A stretch of DNA of 47,408 nucleotides from Paucidesulfovibrio sp036541255 (GCA_036541255.1 JAZHDD010000061.1:1-47408), one strand, 5' to 3'. Counted from the stretch's first letter, positions 32,852 to 41,656 are shown. The notes: generated by a model not told the origin, from the letters alone. Program-made: numbers and translations.

Positions 32852-35311
32852 ATGGTCACGTGTCCTTTTGAGGACTTTTCGTCCCCTGAACAACTTGGGA
32901 CAGAGCAAGCTTTTGATGTACAGGCAGTAGGCAAGCTGCTTGAACAGGCCGAGCTGCTTTATGATGTGGGGAAAATAGACCTTGCTCAGGCATTGGCTTT
33001 GCGGGCGCATGCTTTGATGCCCACCTCCGCACCCCATGGTCAGGAGAAGGAGAAGGCCTTGCAATCAAGGGTGTCTCTTCTCCTCGGCATGACGGCCCTT
33101 GTCAAGGGCGATCACGCCCAGGCCTGTCCGCATTTGGAACACGCGTTGGTGTACAGGGAGAACGATCCTGATTTGCTCAGCGCACTGGGGACATGCCACA
33201 AGCGTCTTGGCCGACCGGATCAGGCTGTCGTGTTTTATCGCCAAGCCTTGGAATTACGTCCAGACGATCCTTCCATTCTTTTCAATCTCGGCCTTGTGCT
33301 CCAACTGCTCAATGATTTTTCCGGAGCCGTTGCCTGTCTCAAGGATGTTGTCGCTTCAGGGAAAATGGGGCGCGATGGTTTGGAAGCTTTGGCGGGCGCA
33401 TACCTTTGCCAAGGAAACATGACACAATCCCTGATATGTTACCGGGACCTGGCAGCGGCATATCCTCATCATCCTGCGGGATGTGCTGGCCAGGGGCGTA
33501 TCCTGTTGGCCCAGGACAAGCCCGAGCAAGCCTTGCCGCACTGCCGGGCTGCCGCAGAGCTTGATCCTGAATCGGTTGACCACGCAGTATGCTTTGGCGA
33601 CGCTCTGTATTCGGCGGGCCGTGCTTCGGAGGCGCTGATTCAATATGAGCAGGCCGTGCGATTGAGCGCAAAAGAATCTTTCCCTGACTCTTCGGATTTA
33701 CACAACAATTTAGGCGTGGCATTGAAGGCGTTGGGACGGTATACCGAGGCCAAGGAGCAATTTTCCCTGTGTTTGCAAAGCGATTCACGTCATGTCCCTT
33801 CTTTGGTTAACCTCGGCATAGCAGCCAAGGAGGCCGGGGAAGCGGCTTCGGCTCAGGAATTGTTGGAACGGGCCGTGGCGATTGCTCCGGGGAGGCTCGA
33901 TTTGCATCTGTATTTGTGCATGAGCCGTATCCCCTTCATGTATGAGACCGAGGAAGATATTGCCCGCGTTCGGGATGCCTATGCCAAGGACTTGCAGGCC
34001 CTGGACCGGATGGTCTCTCAGGCTGACGATGCCGCACTGCACACTCTTGCCTCGGTTGTTGGTTCTCTCCAACCTTATTATCTTGCCTATCAAGGACAAA
34101 GCGACCTGGATTTGCAAGTGATCTATGGCCGGTCGATAGCCAGAGCCGTTCGATCTGCTTACGGAGCCCTGGCCGCCCATGATCTGCCCGATGGTCTGAT
34201 CAAGGGAGAACGCATCCGGGTGGGGTTTGTTTCCGGGCATTTCTTCAATCATTCTGTCTGGAAGATGCCCTTGCAGGGCTGGATTCAAGGTCTGGACAGG
34301 GAACGGTTCGAGGTTTTTTGTTATTCCGTATCAGCCTGCGAAGATCAGGAAACCCTTCGAGCAAGCCGCTTGAGCGATTCGTTTCATGCCGGATTGACGA
34401 CCCTGCGCAGCCTTACACAGGCGGTACAACGCGATGTGCCACACGTGCTTGTGTATCCGGAAATAGGTATGAATCCATTGTGTGCCAAGGCGGCATGCCT
34501 GCGCCTTGCCCCTGTGCAGTGTAGCTCCTGGGGCCATCCGGAAACTTCCGGCCTGGACAGCGTGGACTATTTTTTATCCAGTGATCTGATGGAGCCGCAG
34601 AATGGTCAGGAACATTACCAGGAACGTTTGATTCGTCTTTCGGGGCTGGGCGTGGCTTATTCCCCTCCGGGTACGGTCCCGGCTCAACTGGGGCGGGCCG
34701 ACTTTGACCTTGGCGTACAGGATGTAGTCTATCTTTGTCTGCAAACGCCTTACAAGTATCTGCCGCGTCATGATGCTGTGTTTGCGGCTATTGCCCGGCG
34801 TGTGCCCCGGTCGCGATTCGTCTTTTTGCAGATCAACGGCGCAACGAAATTCAACAGCGACTTTGCGGCACGGTTGCGGCGGGCATTTAGTGCCTCCGGG
34901 TTGAATCCGGACAACCATCTTGTTTTTCTGCCCCACATGCCTGCTCCCAAGTATCATGCACTGGTCGCTCTGGGTGACGTTTTTCTTGATTCCTTTGCCT
35001 GGTCCGGGTGCAATACCACTCTGGAAACATTGCGGTATGGCATTCCCGGGGTAACCTTGCCCGGCGAGATGATGCGCGGACGGCATACCATGGCCATACT
35101 TCAGACCGTGGGGCTGGAAGAGCTGATCGCCTCTACAGTGGGGGAATATGTTGAAATCGGGGTGCGCCTGGGGCTGGATCAAGCATGGCGAAAAAAAATG
35201 TCGGTCAAAATTCTAGAGAATCTGCCGAGATGTTATGACGACAAAGAAGCAGTGTCTTCCTTTGAGCGTTTTCTCGAAGAGACTGTGAACGCTTTGGAAG
35301 GCACGGTGTAG
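32852..35311 (+). CDS. TPR protein with O-GlcNAc transferase-like (GT41) catalytic domain
   Basis: This protein of about 819 residues has an N-terminal half made of tetratricopeptide repeats (for example DDPSILFNLGLVLQLLNDFS, LHNNLGVALKALGRYTEAKE). The C-terminal half, from about residue 455, resembles OGT/SPINDLY: GFVSGHFFNHSVWKM, SSWGHPETSGLDSVDY, a Lys in the position of the OGT diphosphate-contacting Lys (TPYKYLPRHD), and the donor-site region SGCNTTLETLRYGIPGVTLP. Bacterial members glycosylate flagellins or adhesins. The ATG at 32852 follows GGGGAGA; an ATG at 32780 would add 24 residues. It stands alone between short intergenic stretches. Confidence 0.85.
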   Translation: MVTCPFEDFSSPEQLGTEQAFDVQAVGKLLEQAELLYDVGKIDLAQALALRAHALMPTSAPHGQEKEKALQSRVSLLLGMTALVKGDHAQACPHLEHALVYRENDPDLLSALGTCHKRLGRPDQAVVFYRQALELRPDDPSILFNLGLVLQLLNDFSGAVACLKDVVASGKMGRDGLEALAGAYLCQGNMTQSLICYRDLAAAYPHHPAGCAGQGRILLAQDKPEQALPHCRAAAELDPESVDHAVCFGDALYSAGRASEALIQYEQAVRLSAKESFPDSSDLHNNLGVALKALGRYTEAKEQFSLCLQSDSRHVPSLVNLGIAAKEAGEAASAQELLERAVAIAPGRLDLHLYLCMSRIPFMYETEEDIARVRDAYAKDLQALDRMVSQADDAALHTLASVVGSLQPYYLAYQGQSDLDLQVIYGRSIARAVRSAYGALAAHDLPDGLIKGERIRVGFVSGHFFNHSVWKMPLQGWIQGLDRERFEVFCYSVSACEDQETLRASRLSDSFHAGLTTLRSLTQAVQRDVPHVLVYPEIGMNPLCAKAACLRLAPVQCSSWGHPETSGLDSVDYFLSSDLMEPQNGQEHYQERLIRLSGLGVAYSPPGTVPAQLGRADFDLGVQDVVYLCLQTPYKYLPRHDAVFAAIARRVPRSRFVFLQINGATKFNSDFAARLRRAFSASGLNPDNHLVFLPHMPAPKYHALVALGDVFLDSFAWSGCNTTLETLRYGIPGVTLPGEMMRGRHTMAILQTVGLEELIASTVGEYVEIGVRLGLDQAWRKKMSVKILENLPRCYDDKEAVSSFERFLEETVNALEGTV

Positions 35312-35425
35312 GGAAACAATATGACGAAATAATTTGTTGATTCAGTTTATGTTTTTTTTACTCCTTTTTTGTATGTTCGTGCCATGCCGTATCTTTGCGA
35401 CACCAATTGCTGTTTTGAATCTGTT

Positions 35426-36238
35426 TTATAAAAAATATTCTGGTTCTTTTGGTTCTGCACAAAGCTTGTTAAGCCTGTTGGCTGCATCTTTTACCGGACT
35501 CTCTTTCATGCTTCTGGCTTGTTGAGGGCAATTTTTAATGCATGCGCAACATGTAATACATTTTTCATGATCAATCTTTGTACTGTCCTGCCGGTCAATG
35601 GCACCGACAGGGCATATCTCTGCGCAAAGGCCACATTGCGCACACAATTCATTTACTGCGATGAAATCAACCGTCCATAGTTTCGAATCCTTACGATAAG
35701 GATACATCCCAGGAACACTTATGCTCGGAATTGCAGTTGTAGTAGAGATATATTGTACTTTCTCACGTACTTTTTGACCAAATGCTTCTGCATGATTTAA
35801 ATCTTTTTTATCAGGGCGTCCCTGGGCTACGGGCGTTTCTGCATTTGAGAACGAATGTTCTCCGATGTACGCTGCTCCGGCAATAGGGATACATCCACAT
35901 TGCATTACTATGGTGTTAAGCTCAAGTAGCGCGTCTTCGTATGCGCGATTCCCATAGACGACAACACATACTGTTGGTGTATTGTCTGCTTGAATTGAGT
36001 GCAGCCATTCTGACAACAGTTCCGGGACTCTTCCCATATAAACAGGAACAGCAATGACAAGAAGTTCATTCCCTGATATATTCAATTTATTTCTTCTTGC
36101 CTCTGGTCTTGTGATGTCGATTATATCTGTGAATATTGCGTTAATACCGTGCGCAATACTCTGAGCAACAGCTTTTGTTGTGCCTGTCGGTGAAAAATAC
36201 ACGAGTTTGACAGAGTCTATTTTCATTGATTTGTCCAT
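35426..36238 (-). CDS. Flavodoxin-ferredoxin fusion (EFR1-type)
   Basis: This 270-residue protein has an N-terminal flavodoxin-like domain with an FMN-phosphate loop (YFSPTGTTKAVA, residues 14-25) and AVPVYMGRVPE. A C-terminal bacterial ferredoxin carries two [4Fe-4S] motifs (CAQCGLCAEICPVGAI, CITCCACIKNCPQQA). Such proteins shuttle electrons between FMN and Fe-S clusters. The DNA is visibly more AT-rich than its neighbours and codon choice differs (many AT-ending codons), suggesting acquisition. The start could be 36238 or the ATG at 36226; neither has a strong ribosome site. Confidence 0.85.
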   Translation of the reverse strand: MDKSMKIDSVKLVYFSPTGTTKAVAQSIAHGINAIFTDIIDITRPEARRNKLNISGNELLVIAVPVYMGRVPELLSEWLHSIQADNTPTVCVVVYGNRAYEDALLELNTIVMQCGCIPIAGAAYIGEHSFSNAETPVAQGRPDKKDLNHAEAFGQKVREKVQYISTTTAIPSISVPGMYPYRKDSKLWTVDFIAVNELCAQCGLCAEICPVGAIDRQDSTKIDHEKCITCCACIKNCPQQARSMKESPVKDAANRLNKLCAEPKEPEYFL

Positions 36239-36379
36239 TGGTGAGATGTTTTCAACCGTTCATGTTGTTTAAGCTGCAAAAATGCAAATTTCATGTCGTC
36301 AATGGTGATGTGCAGTGCCACACACTACCCGGGGGGGAGGGAATGCTGAATATGGCGTTTTCTCTGGCTCACTTTGCAC

Positions 36380-36976
36380 TCATTCCCCTTCAGTAATGTT
36401 TTCGGGATACTCTCCATATTTGAACGCGCGATACCAAAATTTACGCACTGTAGGTGTGGCTATATCCAATGATTCCATGATGTTCATTGTGAACTCAATG
36501 CTTCCCAATCCGCTGGCTGTGGTGATGTGTTCGTCCGTTACGGCCAGTTCCGAAACATAGTCATTCTGACCGGTATACTCTGGGACATGTGTGCAGAGGT
36601 ATTGTAAAGAATTGGATGTATGTTTTCTCCCTTGCAATATGCCAGCTTTTGCCAGAACGGTCGTTGCTGCGCATATTGCTGCTATTGGTACTTCTGCTGT
36701 GTCAAGAATTTTCAGAAATGAATGAACGTTGTCCATTGGATATGATTGTTCCCACATCATCCCTCCTGGCAGGATAAACAGGAGGACTTCGGAAGGATCA
36801 ATTTCTGAGAGTTGTTTTTCCGGTTGAACTTTCAATCCGCCCATAGAGAATACCGGTTTGTCAGAGAATCCGACACTCACAACTTGAATGTTGCCTAAGC
36901 GCTTCAGCTCGGCAAGGATGTATCCTATTTCCCAATCAGCGTATCCGTGGAACAACAATACATGCGCTTTTTTCAT
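36380..36976 (-). CDS. DJ-1/PfpI family protein
   Basis: This 198-residue protein has the DJ-1/PfpI fold with the nucleophile-elbow Cys102 (AAICAATTVLAKAG) and the conserved Glu of the active site (DWEIGY, Glu16). Family members include glyoxalases, chaperones and amidotransferase-like hydrolases. GGAGAAGAC precedes the ATG. It shares the AT-rich composition of the flavodoxin-ferredoxin gene downstream and lies 33 bases after maf on the same strand. The 141 bases between this gene and the next contain a G7 run but no gene. Confidence 0.85.
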   Translation of the reverse strand: MKKAHVLLFHGYADWEIGYILAELKRLGNIQVVSVGFSDKPVFSMGGLKVQPEKQLSEIDPSEVLLFILPGGMMWEQSYPMDNVHSFLKILDTAEVPIAAICAATTVLAKAGILQGRKHTSNSLQYLCTHVPEYTGQNDYVSELAVTDEHITTASGLGSIEFTMNIMESLDIATPTVRKFWYRAFKYGEYPENITEGE

Positions 36977-37009
36977 GTCTTCTCCATTGTCGGGCAATGC
37001 TGACTCGCT

Positions 37010-37624
37010 TTATCTCGTATGTTCTCTCGAAAGAATAACACCCCGTTCCAACAATATTACCACCAGTCGCGCCAACGGCAAGCCGACGACATTGGTATAC
37101 GAGCCGTGCACGTGCTCTACGAGAAAGGCGCCGATGCCTTGAATGGCGTATGCTCCAGCCTTGTCCATAGGTTCGCCCGTGGCTGCATAGGCCAGCAACT
37201 CAGCATCGCTGGTTTGGCGCATGCGGACATCGGTGGAGGCCGCAAAGCTTTGCGTTGTGCCCTCGGGAAGAAACAGACAGCAGCCTGTGACCACCTGATG
37301 GGTTTGGCCCCGCAGCATTTGCAGCATGCGCAAGGCGTCGGCCTGATCCGCAGGCTTGCCGAGGATGACCTCTCCCAGAGCGACCACGGTATCCGCTGCA
37401 ATGACCGCCGCATCCGGGAAACGGGCCGCCACTTCCTCCCCTTTAATGCGGGCCATGCGCATGGCATAGCGTTCAGGTGTTTCTTTGTTCTGGGGAGCAG
37501 GTTCTTCGGCAAGGCTCGGCTCGATACGAAACTCTATGCCCAAGGCCTGCAAAAAATCCCGCCGCCTGGGCGAGCCCGAGGCCAACACAATTGGAATCCG
37601 TGTCGAATAGATGGCATGGTTCAT
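37010..37624 (-). CDS. maf: Maf family nucleoside triphosphate pyrophosphatase
   Basis: Maf hydrolyses non-canonical or excess NTPs (dTTP/UTP or modified bases) and has been linked to septum inhibition. The 204 residues show ASGSPRRRDFLQALG at the N-terminus, the catalytic Asp in VIAADTVVALGEVILGKP, and GAYAIQGIGAFLVEHVHG. AAGGAAAA precedes the ATG at 37624. Composition matches the chromosome average, unlike the two genes downstream. Confidence 0.94.
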   Translation of the reverse strand: MNHAIYSTRIPIVLASGSPRRRDFLQALGIEFRIEPSLAEEPAPQNKETPERYAMRMARIKGEEVAARFPDAAVIAADTVVALGEVILGKPADQADALRMLQMLRGQTHQVVTGCCLFLPEGTTQSFAASTDVRMRQTSDAELLAYAATGEPMDKAGAYAIQGIGAFLVEHVHGSYTNVVGLPLARLVVILLERGVILSREHTR

Positions 37625-37760
37625 GTGCGTTTTCCTTTCCCACATCGCTGGTCAAGTCAAGGTCCATGGCTCTGCAACAGACCGACATTTTTTTGTCCTC
37701 TGATTGGGTTCAATACTGTTCGCATACTCCAACATGCTGTAGTTGCACTATTTTAACTCT

Positions 37761-37776
37761 TGGCAGGGATATTGCT
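37761..37776 (+). promoter_or_regulatory. Sigma-54 (-24/-12) promoter of the MotB/MotA-like pair
   Basis: TGGCAGGGATATTGCT fits TGGCAC-N5-TTGCW with one mismatch (last C of the -24 box is G) and correct GG-to-GC spacing. A preceding T gives the YTGGCA extension. It ends about 40 bases before the chosen ATG, which has its own ribosome site, and it argues against a start at 37743. Confidence 0.7.
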
Positions 37777-37817
37777 TTGTGTATGCAGGCATGCTCATGC
37801 GTAGCCGGGAGAAACGT

Positions 37818-38525
37818 ATGCACAAAGATTTTGATCCATATTTCGGGAAAATGGCGGGACTGACCAGGCAGCCGGAAGCGGCCGGGGAAGCGCCCGGCGA
37901 TTGGTCCGTGCCGTGGGCAGACCTGATGATGGTCATGTTCGTGCTCTTCGTGGTGCTCTACGTCTATGCCGTGAAAAACAAGGACGTGGTGGTCATTTTT
38001 TCGCAGCGCACCATGCCCGGCGAAATAGCTGCCCCTGGCGAGCACCTGGAAGGAGTGCTGGCCAGGTTCGCGGGGCGGTCGACTGAAAATGGTCAAGGCG
38101 CGGCGCTGGAAAACGGGGAAGTGTTCTATAAATCCGGGGCCAACGGCGTTTCCGTGATTCGCGAACGCGACCGTGTCCGCGTGACTTTGCGAGGGGGCGT
38201 GTTCTTTGATCAGGGTTCGTCCGAACTCAAGCCGGATTCTTTGCAGTATTTAGCCGAGGTTTCCGAAGTCATTCGCCTGACTCAGGGCAGCATCGAGGTC
38301 GTGGGCTATGCGGGCGATCTGGAAACGGACGGCGACCCGGGATTTCGCCTGACTGCCGAGCGCGCCTCCAATGTGGCCGGATATTTCATTGAAGCCGCGG
38401 GCATCGCTCCACGCCGTTTCTCTGTTTCGGGCAGGGGAAGCTACTCGCCCGAAGTACCCTCGCTCACGCAGGCCAATGAAGATACCAACCGCCGTGTGGA
38501 GATCATTATCCACACCGGCTCCTGA
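37818..38525 (+). CDS. MotB/OmpA-family stator-like protein
   Basis: This 235-residue protein has a single N-terminal membrane helix (about residues 30-51) carrying the proton/ion-binding Asp in WADLMMVMFVLFVVLYV, just as MotB does. The C-terminal OmpA-like domain lies at about residues 119-231 (GGVFFDQGSSELKPDSL, LTAERASNVAGYFI, NRRVEIIIH). The usual GHTD peptidoglycan-binding motif is replaced by GYAGD, though the Arg of the following helix is kept. GGGAGA precedes the ATG at 37818. The order MotB-then-MotA is opposite to the classical operon. Sigma-54 control fits a motility role (inference). Confidence 0.8.
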   Translation: MHKDFDPYFGKMAGLTRQPEAAGEAPGDWSVPWADLMMVMFVLFVVLYVYAVKNKDVVVIFSQRTMPGEIAAPGEHLEGVLARFAGRSTENGQGAALENGEVFYKSGANGVSVIRERDRVRVTLRGGVFFDQGSSELKPDSLQYLAEVSEVIRLTQGSIEVVGYAGDLETDGDPGFRLTAERASNVAGYFIEAAGIAPRRFSVSGRGSYSPEVPSLTQANEDTNRRVEIIIHTGS

Positions 38526-38539
38526 GGGGAGGCTTTGAC

Positions 38540-39400
38540 ATGAACAAACAGAACATCGTCGGCGTGGCCATTGCCGGAATGGCTTTTATGTCAAGTTTCT
38601 GGCTTATGGGCGGGATGGCCGCCTACTGGAATCTGGCCGCATTCGTGGTCGTCATTTCCGGTTTGGCTGCGGCATTGCTGCTCAGCTATCCGTATTCGGA
38701 CGTGCGGTCCGCAGCGGCAATGGCGCGTGAAGCTTACGCCTCCCGGCTGGTCACACCCAGCGAGATCGTGGCCACGCTCCTGGATCTTTCGGTGCGCAGC
38801 AAGGTGGACGGCGTGCTTTCCCTGGAACAAATGCGGGAAAAGACCACCAGTGTCTTTTTACGCAACGGCCTGATGTTTTTGGTGGATAATTACAAGGAAC
38901 GGGAAATCCGCGACTTTATGAGTACGGAAATGGCCTTCTTCAGCCTGCGCCGTCAACAGAGCGAACGCATCTTCCGGACCATGGCCCGTACTGCCCCGGC
39001 GTTCGGCGTCGCAGGCAGCGTCATCGGTCTCATCGGCCTGCTCATGGGCATCAACGATACGTCCGTGATCCTTTCCAGTATCCCCGTGGCATTTCTTTCC
39101 ACGCTGTACGGCGTGGTGCTGGGGAATCTGGTCCTGGCCCCCATGGCCGAAAACATGCATTTCCGCACCGATGCTGAGTTGTTGAATCAGAAGTTGATCA
39201 TGGAAGGCGTGGTGGCCATCAGCCGCGAACAGAATCCTTACAAACTGGAAAAGAAGCTTTGCTCATTTCTCAGCCCGGAAGAGCGCGAAGGGCATGCCGA
39301 AGCCTTGCGCAGCCTGACAAGAACCTACATTAAGCGTAAGCGGGAACAAGAACGCGAGCTTGTGGAGCCCAAGGTTGCCCCGGTGGCCAAGGCGTCCTGA
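38540..39400 (+). CDS. MotA/TolQ/ExbB-family stator-like protein
   Basis: This 286-residue inner-membrane protein has four segments: two near the N-terminus, then APAFGVAGSVIGLIGLLMGI and VAFLSTLYGVVLGNLVLAPM, which hold the conserved prolines of MotA. Between the second and third segments is a cytoplasmic region (EQMREKTTSVFLRNGL). The C-terminal tail (LIMEGVVAISREQNPYKLEK) also matches MotA. It follows the MotB-like gene by 14 bases and ends at a strong terminator. Confidence 0.85.
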   Translation: MNKQNIVGVAIAGMAFMSSFWLMGGMAAYWNLAAFVVVISGLAAALLLSYPYSDVRSAAAMAREAYASRLVTPSEIVATLLDLSVRSKVDGVLSLEQMREKTTSVFLRNGLMFLVDNYKEREIRDFMSTEMAFFSLRRQQSERIFRTMARTAPAFGVAGSVIGLIGLLMGINDTSVILSSIPVAFLSTLYGVVLGNLVLAPMAENMHFRTDAELLNQKLIMEGVVAISREQNPYKLEKKLCSFLSPEEREGHAEALRSLTRTYIKRKREQERELVEPKVAPVAKAS

Positions 39401-39420
39401 CAGCGCAGCTACATAGTGTA

Positions 39421-39450
39421 AAAAAAGGGAGCCTTGCGGCTCCCTTTTTT
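39421..39450. terminator. Bidirectional intrinsic terminator
   Basis: AAAAAAGGGAGCC-TTGC-GGCTCCCTTTTTT is a perfect 13-bp stem with flanking A and T runs on opposite sides. It can terminate both the MotA-like gene (plus) and the TPM/LemA cluster (minus). The minus-strand stop codon of the TPM gene overlaps its edge. Confidence 0.92.
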
Positions 39451-40102
39451 ATGGCTTGATGGATTCATCGTCCTGAACGATGAGGTTAGGCAATTCATCA
39501 GGATTGTCGGCAAGTGGGGGAAAATGTTCGGCCAGCAACTGACCGCATCGCCGTATGGCCTCACAAAGCGCGTCGGCCTGGCGTTTTTCGCGGATGCCGC
39601 CGACGACCATGGTTACGATTTCGTCCCAGGTACGTGGCGGCACCTTGTCGTTGATGCCTTTGTCCGCCAGCACAAACACCCGGCGTTCGAAAATCGAGAT
39701 GTAGATCAGTACGCCGGTCAGGTCCCGGGTACGGTGCAGCCCATGGGAATGAAAGGCCTGCATGGCCGCGCGGGCCACTTCCGTATCCATGACCGCGCCG
39801 GGCATGAAGAAACGCTTCATGCCCGGGAAGGCGCGCAGCAACAGAAAGAACAGCGTGTAGGCCACTCCGAAACAAATTAGGAAGGACCACATGTCCTGAC
39901 GGCCTGACAACCATGTCGCGGGAATGGATATGGCCAGCCCAAGGGCCAATGTGCCATTGAAAAGCGCTGCGGGATACTGTCCGCTGGCCGAGGCCACGAA
40001 CGGGACGATTTCGCCGGAGGTGGTATGCTCCACCTCGCGTACCGCGGCGATGACATTGGCGCGGTCGGCATCGGAAAGAAATGTCTGGGTCGAGTTGCTC
40101 AT
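39449..40102 (-). CDS. TPM domain protein with two membrane segments
   Basis: This 217-residue protein has a TPM-type domain split by two membrane helices (about residues 48-98: LALGLAISIPATWL, WSFLICFGVAYTLFFLLL) and resumes with GVLIYISIFERRVFVLADKG. It is related to COG3762-type proteins. GAGGAAAA precedes the ATG at 40102. It is downstream of another TPM gene and lemA, a combination common in bacteria whose function is poorly known. Confidence 0.8.
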   Translation of the reverse strand: MSNSTQTFLSDADRANVIAAVREVEHTTSGEIVPFVASASGQYPAALFNGTLALGLAISIPATWLSGRQDMWSFLICFGVAYTLFFLLLRAFPGMKRFFMPGAVMDTEVARAAMQAFHSHGLHRTRDLTGVLIYISIFERRVFVLADKGINDKVPPRTWDEIVTMVVGGIREKRQADALCEAIRRCGQLLAEHFPPLADNPDELPNLIVQDDESIKP

Positions 40103-40132
40103 CCGTTTTCCTCGCATGTTCTGTTGCACGCT

Positions 40133-40903
40133 CTACCAGCCGCCGGAAGCGCCACCGCCGCCGAATCCGCCGCCACCGCCGCCGAAGCCTCCGCCTCCGC
40201 CGAATCCACCGCCTCCTCCGCCCCAAAACATGTTGGGAGGCAGGTTGGAACGCGAGCGGGTCGAGCTGTGGGCAGTAGTGCCCATGCCTGCGATGTTCAG
40301 GAAGAGGATCAGCAGGGGGACTGCCAATACCAATAAGAACATGAACAGCCTGGGCGGTCCGCCTTGTCCCTTGGGCGGGGCCGTGAACTCGCCGCGTACG
40401 GCTTGGGTCATGGCCACCACGCCGGCCACGAAGCCGCCGTCAAAATCGCCGTCCTTGAAGCGGGGGCCGATCACGTTGTCGATGATCGCACCTGACATGA
40501 CGTCCGTGAGCACGCCTTCCAGGCCGTACCCCACCTCGATGCGTATTTTGTGGTCATCGCGGGCCACGAGCAAAATGGCTCCGTTGTCTTCCTTTGTTCG
40601 TCCGATCTTCCAGGCGTCGGCCACTTTGATAGAGAATTCTTCCAGGCTTTCGCCTTCCAGAGACGGGATGGTCAGCACCACGATCTGGGTGGAATCGGTT
40701 TGTTCCAGCTCGGACAGGGTTTGGTCGAGCATGCGCAGGGCCACAGGCGAAATCATGTCCGCGTAATCGTTGACCCGTCCCTTGAGCATCGGCACATCCA
40801 GGGCCGTAGCTGTCGAAGGCAGGAGCAGCGCTGCGGCAAGCAATAGTGTGCAGACCGGAATTCCGAGCCGGGAAAAGCGGGAGAATCGGGCGGGAAGCGC
40901 CAT
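40133..40903 (-). CDS. TPM domain protein (YgcG-like) with Gly-rich tail
   Basis: This 256-residue precursor has a signal peptide (about residues 1-35) and a TPM domain (about 38-165: RVNDYADMISPVALRMLDQT, GRTKEDNGAILLVARDDHKI, RIEVGYGLEGVLTD). A membrane helix (FMFLLVLAVPLLILFLN) and a long Gly-rich tail with a few Phe and a final Trp follow. The Gly tail is typical of this group. It starts two bases after lemA. Confidence 0.88.
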   Translation of the reverse strand: MALPARFSRFSRLGIPVCTLLLAAALLLPSTATALDVPMLKGRVNDYADMISPVALRMLDQTLSELEQTDSTQIVVLTIPSLEGESLEEFSIKVADAWKIGRTKEDNGAILLVARDDHKIRIEVGYGLEGVLTDVMSGAIIDNVIGPRFKDGDFDGGFVAGVVAMTQAVRGEFTAPPKGQGGPPRLFMFLLVLAVPLLILFLNIAGMGTTAHSSTRSRSNLPPNMFWGGGGGGFGGGGGFGGGGGGFGGGGASGGW

Positions 40904-40905
40904 GG

Positions 40906-41505
40906 CTATTCCTTGGTTCCGAAGTTGACCTGGGGAACCTGCCGAGCGGTTTCGTCGGCGGCGAAGAATTCCTTGCGTTCCAGGTTCAGCAGCAGGGAAT
41001 TGGTCATGCTGTTGGGAAAGCTGCGGATGGAGAAGTTGAAGGTTTTGACTGCTTCATTGTAGCGTTGGCGGGCAACATTAATACGGTTTTCCGTGCCTTC
41101 GAGCTGATGTTGCAGGGCCAGGAAGTTCTGGCTGGCCTTGAGGTCGGGGTAGCGTTCGACCACGACCATGAGCCGGGAAAGAGCCGACGTGAGTTCACCC
41201 TGGGCCGCTTGAAAAGTGGCCAACGCCTGCGGGTCGGAAAGGGCCTGCTGCGTGAGCTGGATGGAGCTGGCTTTGGAGCGCGCTTCGACAACAGCCTGGA
41301 GAGTTTCCTGTTCGTGGGCGGCATAGCCTTTGACCGTTTCCACCAAGTTGGGGATGAGGTCGGCACGGCGCTGCAGGGCCGCTTCAAGGTTGCCCCAGGC
41401 GGCAAAGACTTCTTCCTCGTTCTGCTGCATGGTGTTGTATCCGCAACCGGTGAACAGAGGCAGGGTAAACAGGCACATGAACAGTATGGCCAAGCGTTTT
41501 GGCAT
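40906..41505 (-). CDS. lemA: LemA family protein
   Basis: This 199-residue lipoprotein precursor (lipobox LFTGC, Cys21) has the LemA helical domain (NEEEVFAAWGNLEAALQRR, LIPNLVETVKGYAAHEQ, FPNSMTN). LemA proteins span or anchor to the membrane and commonly precede TPM genes as here. AAGGAG is placed before the ATG. The 151 bases between it and divergent glk show no convincing promoter pair. Confidence 0.93.
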   Translation of the reverse strand: MPKRLAILFMCLFTLPLFTGCGYNTMQQNEEEVFAAWGNLEAALQRRADLIPNLVETVKGYAAHEQETLQAVVEARSKASSIQLTQQALSDPQALATFQAAQGELTSALSRLMVVVERYPDLKASQNFLALQHQLEGTENRINVARQRYNEAVKTFNFSIRSFPNSMTNSLLLNLERKEFFAADETARQVPQVNFGTKE

Positions 41506-41656
41506 GCAATGTCTCCTTTTGATGAATGGTCGAAGTCTTTGGATACCCGATTACTCCAGGGAAGGGAACCGGGCGGGAAGCTGTCGTGTCATGGGAAATA
41601 AGGCTTGCCGCGCCTTGCTGGTTGTATGTTACTGTGTCGAAAAAGGAGAGGAGATC

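Noticed and set aside
35334..35525. 63-codon hydrophobic plus-strand frame after the OGT-like gene
   Set aside because: It overlaps the conserved 3' end of the flavodoxin-ferredoxin gene, lacks a ribosome site, and its hydrophobicity follows from T-rich DNA.
36330..36340. Run of seven G in the AT-rich gap, considered as a phase-variable tract or G-quadruplex
   Set aside because: It lies outside any gene and only two adjacent G-runs are present, not the four needed for a quadruplex.
40025..40766. Plus-strand frames opposite the TPM genes, Pro-rich
   Set aside because: They are the complement of the Gly-rich tail of the TPM protein.
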